Shown here piece after piece: positions 32,660-36,258 of a stretch of DNA of 36,258 nt. The stretch's first letter is position 1. Every line of letters begins with the position of its first letter. A program made the translations under genes and the position numbers. Below the pieces are notes generated by a model, which worked only from the letters and a program-made list of their open reading frames with translations, ran no database searches and was not told the origin of the DNA. This DNA is from a virus: IMG/VR virus record IMGVR_UViG_3300042090_000050, positions 1 to 36,258 of that record; one strand, given 5' to 3'.

Positions 32660-33376
32660 TTAAAGGTTGAAGTCTTTGCAGACAGTTTCGTACACAGTTT
32701 CAAGCTTGGCGACAGGGATTTTAGACAACCCTACTCCGCCGAGGTATTTCGTTTTGAAGTCCGCCGCCGTGATTTGGCCCGACGCTTCGAGGGACTTGAA
32801 CGCCGCGGCGACGAGTTCTTTGACGGGGCGCTGTTTTGGGGTGCCGACATCTCCACCACTTGCGCCCGATTGCTTGCTAACTGCATCAGCTTTGCTGATA
32901 GGCTGCTGCTTGTCGACTGATACGTCAGGGGTCCCGACGTATTCTTGAGTCTTGTCATACAATGCCAACCCCATACTTCTACCAAGGTTCTTACACGCGC
33001 GCTTCACGGCGTCGCTCACGGCTTCCTTGGTTGCAAGCTCGTGGGCTTTACCAGGGGATTTCTTGTCGGTACCGTCGCCATAACCGACCTCGGTAAAAAA
33101 CACCCGTCTACCTTCAACTGACACGTCAAGTTGAACTTGAGCGATATAACTGGTACCGAATGCCTCGCCGCTGTACTGCTCGATTTTACCCTCAAACACA
33201 CATTTAAGGTCAACAATACTGTAACCCCAATTACCTTGTCCAAAGACCTGGTTCATGCGGTCGATAACGTACCAAGTCTCAAGGTAGCTGAGTTCTTTTC
33301 CGCTCTGCGCACGATGCGCGATCACGTCTTTAGGGATGTTCTCGTCCAGTGTTTGCTGGATAGCTGTCTTTGTCAT
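32660..33376 (-). CDS. Rad52-type single-strand annealing protein, 238 aa
   Basis: The Rad52 core is plain: LSYLETWYVIDRMNQVFGQGNWGY (29-52), then VEGRRVFFTEVGYGDGTDKKSPGKAHELATKEAVSDAVKRACKNLG (88-132). The C-terminal 100 residues are less conserved and end in a small helical domain. These proteins form rings that anneal complementary single strands. ATG at 33376 overlaps the YqaJ stop (ATGA), with GGAGGAG just upstream; the longer reading with 14 extra residues is rejected. With the upstream exonuclease it makes a Red-like pair that can recombine and concatenate phage DNA. Confidence 0.93.
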   Translation of the reverse strand: MTKTAIQQTLDENIPKDVIAHRAQSGKELSYLETWYVIDRMNQVFGQGNWGYSIVDLKCVFEGKIEQYSGEAFGTSYIAQVQLDVSVEGRRVFFTEVGYGDGTDKKSPGKAHELATKEAVSDAVKRACKNLGRSMGLALYDKTQEYVGTPDVSVDKQQPISKADAVSKQSGASGGDVGTPKQRPVKELVAAAFKSLEASGQITAADFKTKYLGGVGLSKIPVAKLETVYETVCKDFNL

Positions 33377-34026
33377 TCTAGTTCTCCTCCGTATGCCATT
33401 GAGTCTAAAGCATACCAAAACTGAAACTCTTTGTCAATAAGTTCTTTTATGAATTTGTCGTCCCGGTCCACAATTACTTGTGCAATTGAATCCCCATCAA
33501 TGGGATTACCCCGGACTTCGCAAACTCCGGCGTAAATACATTGGTCATAACCCGTCACGAACAACTGGTGTTGCATTTGGACGTAATGGTCCTGGGGCAC
33601 TACTCCATGCAGTTTCGCCGCCGCCCATTTTTGGTAGCCTTCTGTACCGCGGTTAAACCTCTCCTTAGATTGGGAGGACAAAAGCTTTATCTCAGCAATA
33701 ATCTTGCGATCAGGATTATGCCCATCCAAACTAGCGCGGACAAACTCAAACCGGTTAGAAACCACATTACTTGCCGCAAGACTGTATCCGGAGTTTGCTT
33801 CGAGGAGCTTCCTTGTGATTTCTTCAATCCGGTTACCTCGTTCTTTAATATATTTGTTCTCGTCGTCCTCGGGCTGTACCGGACCAGCTTTCTCCAAAAG
33901 CAACTGCTTCGGCGTCTTGAACCGTGACACGCCAGCAATGATACTAGCGTCACTAGAGCCGATGCCTTGGTGCCGCCACGCCAACCATGCCGCGCGGTCT
34001 GGAAATTCGAGTGTCTTGAATCTCAT
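33373..34026 (-). CDS. YqaJ / lambda-exonuclease-family recombinase nuclease, 217 aa
   Basis: The PD-(D/E)XK nuclease motifs are present: WLAWRHQGIGSSDASIIAG (14-32), RGNRIEE (63-69), ASLDGHN with D101 and AEIKLL with E112 and K114, then HYVQMQHQLFVTGYD. The enzyme should resect double-stranded ends 5'-3' and leave 3' overhangs for the Rad52-type protein downstream. A GGAGGG ribosome binding site precedes the ATG, which overlaps the previous gene. Length is normal for the family (about 200-300 aa). Confidence 0.92.
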   Translation of the reverse strand: MRFKTLEFPDRAAWLAWRHQGIGSSDASIIAGVSRFKTPKQLLLEKAGPVQPEDDENKYIKERGNRIEEITRKLLEANSGYSLAASNVVSNRFEFVRASLDGHNPDRKIIAEIKLLSSQSKERFNRGTEGYQKWAAAKLHGVVPQDHYVQMQHQLFVTGYDQCIYAGVCEVRGNPIDGDSIAQVIVDRDDKFIKELIDKEFQFWYALDSMAYGGELE

Positions 34027-34256
34027 TTACCCTCCGGAATACGAATCATGTGGCCGCATATACGGCACTTGAGCCAAGGCTTACCACCTGCGTACACTGT
34101 ATCCATCCACCCTGTGCAATACGGGCAGGTCGGCGTCGGGTCCTTATGATTTGGGTTTCCGGTCGTCGAGTTCTGGATGGGTAATACCAAACTCAATAAG
34201 AAAGGCCGCGTTACATCGTAAGTGGGCCATGTGGGGAAGGCCGGATTCAGGGTCAT
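34023..34256 (-). CDS. small zinc-ribbon protein, up to 77 aa, start uncertain
   Basis: The C-terminal 40 residues form a zinc ribbon: TCPYCTGWMDTVYAG and LKCRICGHMIRI, two CxxC knuckles on a short beta hairpin. The TGA overlaps the YqaJ start (ATGA). The annotated ATG at 34256 has an AAGGAGA site, but it lies 113 bp inside the diphosphohydrolase gene, where that sequence also encodes a conserved Q-G-E motif, so the site may be coincidental. A later non-ATG start near 34170 would give only the ribbon and is equally possible. No function beyond metal binding can be stated. Confidence 0.65.
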   Translation of the reverse strand: MTLNPAFPTWPTYDVTRPFLLSLVLPIQNSTTGNPNHKDPTPTCPYCTGWMDTVYAGGKPWLKCRICGHMIRIPEGK

Positions 34257-34548
34257 TGGTCTCTCCTTGTATATAAGCGTTTACGTGGCGGAGTATCGAG
34301 TCACAGACAGAAAGGAACGGCAACCCTTTCTTCCAGTTGTCCCGGCTGTATTTCTTCGCGCCGAACATCATTACGAGAGCTTCTTGTTTCTGGGCTTCGT
34401 AAGGGATAAGTGTAAGCTGGACCTTGCCGTCATTCTTACGGTCCGCCAATGGTTGCGAAAATACTAAGTGACACGTGTCGTGTTTACCCGTTTTAATGCA
34501 AAACTCCCGGTCATTACAGCATTTAGTGATTGTTGAAGCTGTCGTCAT
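34144..34548 (-). CDS. dATP/dGTP diphosphohydrolase-like (MazZ-like) protein, 134 aa
   Basis: Sequence MMFGAKKYSRDNWKKG (60-75), then SILRHVNAYIQGETNDPESGLPHMAHLRCNAAFLIEF (84-120), matches the phage family annotated as dATP/dGTP diphosphohydrolase N-terminal domain (formerly DUF5664). H88, E96, D99, E101, H106 and H109 are candidate metal ligands in an all-alpha pyrophosphohydrolase-like fold. Related MazZ proteins help 2-aminoadenine phages reshape the dNTP pool. Here it has a very strong GGAGGAGG ribosome binding site and lies beside the recombination genes. The residues before 40 contain extra cysteines (KCCNDREFC). Substrate not determinable from sequence. Confidence 0.82.
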   Translation of the reverse strand: MTTASTITKCCNDREFCIKTGKHDTCHLVFSQPLADRKNDGKVQLTLIPYEAQKQEALVMMFGAKKYSRDNWKKGLPFLSVCDSILRHVNAYIQGETNDPESGLPHMAHLRCNAAFLIEFGITHPELDDRKPKS

Positions 34549-34565
34549 CGCTTGTTCCTCCTCCG

Positions 34566-35003
34566 TTATCCAAGTTTATGATACAATTCAAGTTCAGCCT
34601 CCCGCCGCCGGCGCAAGCCGGGGTTAAACACACCGTTGACATGATCAAACTCCAACCACTCCGCATCCGGAGACTTCCCGGCATTGACCAGCTTCAAGGT
34701 ATTGGACAGTTTTACAGTGCCCAACCCGACATTGAATGCCAGACAGATCAAGGCGGAGTACTGGTTGTCATTCACTAATTCAGAGATGAAGTGGTCGAGT
34801 TGGTAGAATTTTTGTAAATCTTGCTTCAGGTACATATCTGCCTGCGCCTGATTGACCGTCATGCCCTGAACTACCGTAGGGTCTATGATCGCGGAATGCC
34901 CGTAGCCGATTGTCCAGATACCCTTCTGGTCTTGGTAACTGTTCAACCGGCATGATTCAAAGCTTTTAAGCAGGGCTAAGCCTGCGGCGTTGATTTCTCT
35001 CAT
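34566..35003 (-). CDS. endolysin, GH24 lysozyme (T4 type), 145 aa
   Basis: The muramidase cleaves the peptidoglycan glycan strand. The catalytic Glu-Asp-Thr triad is E16 (KSFES), D25 (YQDQKG) and T31 (WTIGYGH), with the same spacing as E11, D20 and T26 of T4 lysozyme. The downstream LICLAFNVGLG and the C-terminal NPGLRRRREAELELY are also conserved in the family. There is no signal or anchor sequence, so release needs a holin. A GAGG ribosome binding site lies 7 nt upstream. It is the last gene of the leftward lysis cassette. Confidence 0.95.
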   Translation of the reverse strand: MREINAAGLALLKSFESCRLNSYQDQKGIWTIGYGHSAIIDPTVVQGMTVNQAQADMYLKQDLQKFYQLDHFISELVNDNQYSALICLAFNVGLGTVKLSNTLKLVNAGKSPDAEWLEFDHVNGVFNPGLRRRREAELELYHKLG

Positions 35004-35009
35004 GTAACC

Positions 35010-35309
35010 TCACAAGCTATGCGTTAGAATTAATCGGGCGGCTTCAATTAAAATCAAAGTCCCGGCGGCCACCTTAATTGGGTCATGCAAGGGCGACGCG
35101 ATGACCTTCGCTTGGTCGGACTTGATCTGCTCGTCCAGCGCGGACTTGGCTTGGTATTGTTGGATTTCCGCGTCCTGGTCAGCTACCACGGTCTTGCACT
35201 TATTGACCACGTCAAGGCAGAGTTTCAGGTTACTCGCGTCGTCAGCGTGGCAGTTACTTGTTGCTAGTGCTAGGACCAGCGTTATCATTAAGACCACGAT
35301 TAAGCGCAT
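35010..35309 (-). CDS. spanin-like protein with N- and C-terminal hydrophobic segments, 99 aa
   Basis: ATG at 35309 has AGGAGG 7 nt upstream, so the longer reading (22 extra residues) is rejected. Residues 1-19 are a signal-like hydrophobic segment (MRLIVVLMITLVLALATSN) followed by C20. The middle is a charged coiled coil (LKLCLDVVNKCKTVVADQDAEIQQYQAKSALDEQ). Residues about 75-95 are a second hydrophobic helix (PIKVAAGTLILIEAARLIL). An N-terminal Cys plus a C-terminal membrane helix is the unimolecular spanin layout, but the lipobox (ATSNC) is poor; it could also be an Rz-like inner-membrane spanin. Lies between holin candidate and endolysin. Confidence 0.72.
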   Translation of the reverse strand: MRLIVVLMITLVLALATSNCHADDASNLKLCLDVVNKCKTVVADQDAEIQQYQAKSALDEQIKSDQAKVIASPLHDPIKVAAGTLILIEAARLILTHSL

Positions 35310-35508
35310 TCTCTGCCTCCTGTAAGGCGGACTTGTCATCCGCGGTTTTCTGAGCGTCGGCAGCGATTGCCGCAACGACAGGTTGTTCTTTCTTCGTGTC
35401 AGTCTCGATCTGAGTGGTAAAGTACTTGTTCCGGAAGTACTGATACAGGAGATAGATCAGCCCGGCGACTACAGCGCCGATGCCTCCGTATGATTGTAAC
35501 TGGTTCAC
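35254..35508 (-). CDS. holin / inner-membrane spanin candidate, 84 aa
   Basis: GTG at 35508 overlaps the previous stop (GTGA) and has GGAGG 5 nt upstream; a TTG four codons earlier is less likely. Residues about 8-28 form one membrane helix (GGIGAVVAGLIYLLYQYFRN). The rest is a polar helical domain (IETDTKKEQPVVAAIAADAQKTADDKSALQEAENALNRG). Position at the head of spanin-like and lysozyme genes supports a holin, but the coiled-coil tail would equally suit an Rz-type spanin subunit. It overlaps the next gene by 56 bp. Confidence 0.68.
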   Translation of the reverse strand: MNQLQSYGGIGAVVAGLIYLLYQYFRNKYFTTQIETDTKKEQPVVAAIAADAQKTADDKSALQEAENALNRGLNDNAGPSTSNK

Positions 35509-35837
35509 AGCCGCCTCCAATTCTTTTCAATAAAGGTGGCGATACGTTTGAAACTCCAACCGCTATCATTAAAACTCGCGAGACTGCGCGCGTCATGATT
35601 ATCGATACGATGGCCACATGCTGTACGCAATCCAGACCAGTTGCGAACTCTTTGATGCCCAGGACCCCCTAAAACGGAAGTTAATGCATCGGATGGTTGA
35701 TGGGGATACGGACTAATATCCCGCAAGACCCCTAAACAACAAAATGAACCGTTAGAGCTCTTAAGTTTTCCAACTCCTTGTTTATACTTTCCGCTTCGCA
35801 GTGCTTTGACCCATTTTCGCATTACATTGTACTTCAC
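35505..35837 (-). CDS. conserved phage hypothetical protein, 110 aa
   Basis: The start is GTG at 35837, overlapping the previous stop (GTGA), with AAGGAG 8 nt upstream; the ATG five codons later lacks a site. The sequence RKWVKALRSGKYKQGVGKLKSS...SFCCLGVLRDIS, then LASFNDSGWSFKRIATFIEKNW, is a compact pattern shared by many small phage proteins (W-x-x-AL-R-S-G-x-Y-x-Q-G ... CCLGVL ... N-D-x-x-x-x-F-x-x-I-A-x-x-I). Its function is not known. It sits just upstream of the lysis genes. Confidence 0.8.
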   Translation of the reverse strand: MKYNVMRKWVKALRSGKYKQGVGKLKSSNGSFCCLGVLRDISPYPHQPSDALTSVLGGPGHQRVRNWSGLRTACGHRIDNHDARSLASFNDSGWSFKRIATFIEKNWRRL

Positions 35838-36061
35838 AGTCTGTTCTCCTTTTTCATCTTTGCTTCAAGCGCGATGATCTCGTCTTTGGTAAATATCCGG
35901 ACCGGCAACGGCGGGGATGGTGGTGTGTCTCGAACATCGTTCCAGTGATACGGTTCACCGTTCAGGTAATGGTTGTTCATAGTAGGCCGGTACGGAACAA
36001 AGGTCCTGGGGCCTACAAGAACTCCGTCCCAGTCTTCATCAAGAATCTCAATGTGTCTCAT
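35834..36061 (-). CDS. small hypothetical protein, 75 aa
   Basis: The first 50 residues are rich in Trp, Pro and Asp (HIEILDEDWDGVLVGPRTFV), and the last 25 form a charged helix (FTKDEIIALEAKMKKENRL). An AAGGAG ribosome binding site lies 7 nt upstream, and the ATG overlaps the stop of the alanine-rich gene (ATGA). No family was recognised. It is part of the early leftward operon entering from beyond the right end. Confidence 0.7.
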   Translation of the reverse strand: MRHIEILDEDWDGVLVGPRTFVPYRPTMNNHYLNGEPYHWNDVRDTPPSPPLPVRIFTKDEIIALEAKMKKENRL

Positions 36062-36258
36062 TTATGACTCCTTATCAAGTACTCAAGGGCTTGTATTTGT
36101 CGTTCACGTTCGGCGTTGGCGGCGGGGTTGGCGTCGGCGATGTAGGCGGCTTCGGCGTAGCCGGCGGCGGCGTAGGCGGCGGCGTAGGCGGCGGCGTCGG
36201 CGGCGGCGTCGGCGAAGACGGCGGCGGTGGCGGCGGCGGGGTCGGCGGTGTAGGCGGC
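36058..36258 (-). CDS. alanine-rich low-complexity protein, C-terminal part (partial)
   Basis: The frame is open from the right edge to a TGA at 36058-36060. It begins with Ala-rich runs broken by Tyr, Asp and Thr at short intervals (AAAYAAAYAAAGYAEAAY), then AERERQIQALEYLIRSHK. This pattern is typical of phage Ala-rich repeat proteins of unknown function, usually helical. The 5' part is outside the window. Its stop overlaps the next start (ATGA). The DNA is a GCC-rich near-repeat. Confidence 0.7.
   Translation of the reverse strand, partial: AAYTADPAAATAAVFADAAADAAAYAAAYAAAGYAEAAYIADANPAANAERERQIQALEYLIRSHK

Overview
The window looks like most of the genome of a lytic, short-tailed (podovirus-like) double-stranded DNA phage of about 50% GC. 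The evidence is a terminase - portal - scaffold - capsid run followed by an adaptor, a tail nozzle, three large low-complexity proteins of the internal virion (ejection) type, and tail fibres. No tape measure, tail sheath or tail tube gene was found. The lysis genes (GH24 lysozyme, spanin-like protein) suggest a Gram-negative host. No integrase, repressor, phage RNA polymerase, tRNA gene, CRISPR array or insertion sequence was seen, so host RNA polymerase probably transcribes the visible genes.

Layout. Positions 1-179 hold the 3' end of a rightward gene made of a 15-bp tandem repeat. Two leftward genes follow (209-1278), then a 119-bp divergent intergenic region, then a long rightward late block (1398-26485). 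That block contains a GNAT-like gene with an odd insertion, terminase large subunit, portal, scaffold, major capsid protein, decoration-like protein, adaptor fused to a TIG domain, tail nozzle, three ejection-type proteins, a repetitive tail fibre, a glycine-rich adhesin, small beta-rich accessory proteins and small membrane proteins. From 26415 to the right end everything is leftward: small membrane and zinc proteins, a DnaQ-like exonuclease, primase, endonuclease VII-like nuclease, DUF2203-like protein, DnaB-type helicase, family A DNA polymerase, Rad52-type annealing protein, YqaJ-type exonuclease, a dATP/dGTP diphosphohydrolase-like protein, the lysis cassette and early hypotheticals. The two blocks converge and overlap near 26.4-26.5 kb. 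The window ends inside an alanine-rich gene, so both ends fall in low-complexity coding repeats; this may be where an assembly stopped rather than a physical end.

How the genes work together. The leftward block can copy DNA (primase, helicase, polymerase with proofreading), recombine it (exonuclease plus annealing protein, with an endonuclease VII-like resolvase), adjust the nucleotide pool and lyse the cell. The rightward block builds the capsid, packages DNA and makes the tail. Genes are packed with ATGA, GTGA or TTGA start/stop overlaps, which implies translational coupling.

The most unusual signal is inside the GNAT-like gene. Six copies of a 16-bp motif, TGCAA-N6/7-GCCA or its reverse complement, lie within 130 bp in both orientations and all in the same codon phase. 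Two copies match the sigma-54 promoter consensus TGGCACG-N4-TTGCW exactly. They encode a proline-rich segment that interrupts the acetyltransferase-like fold. Four genes shorter than 60 codons, supported by ribosome binding sites and/or start/stop overlaps, are also described (20878-20943, 24638-24802, 26415-26561, 27628-27798).
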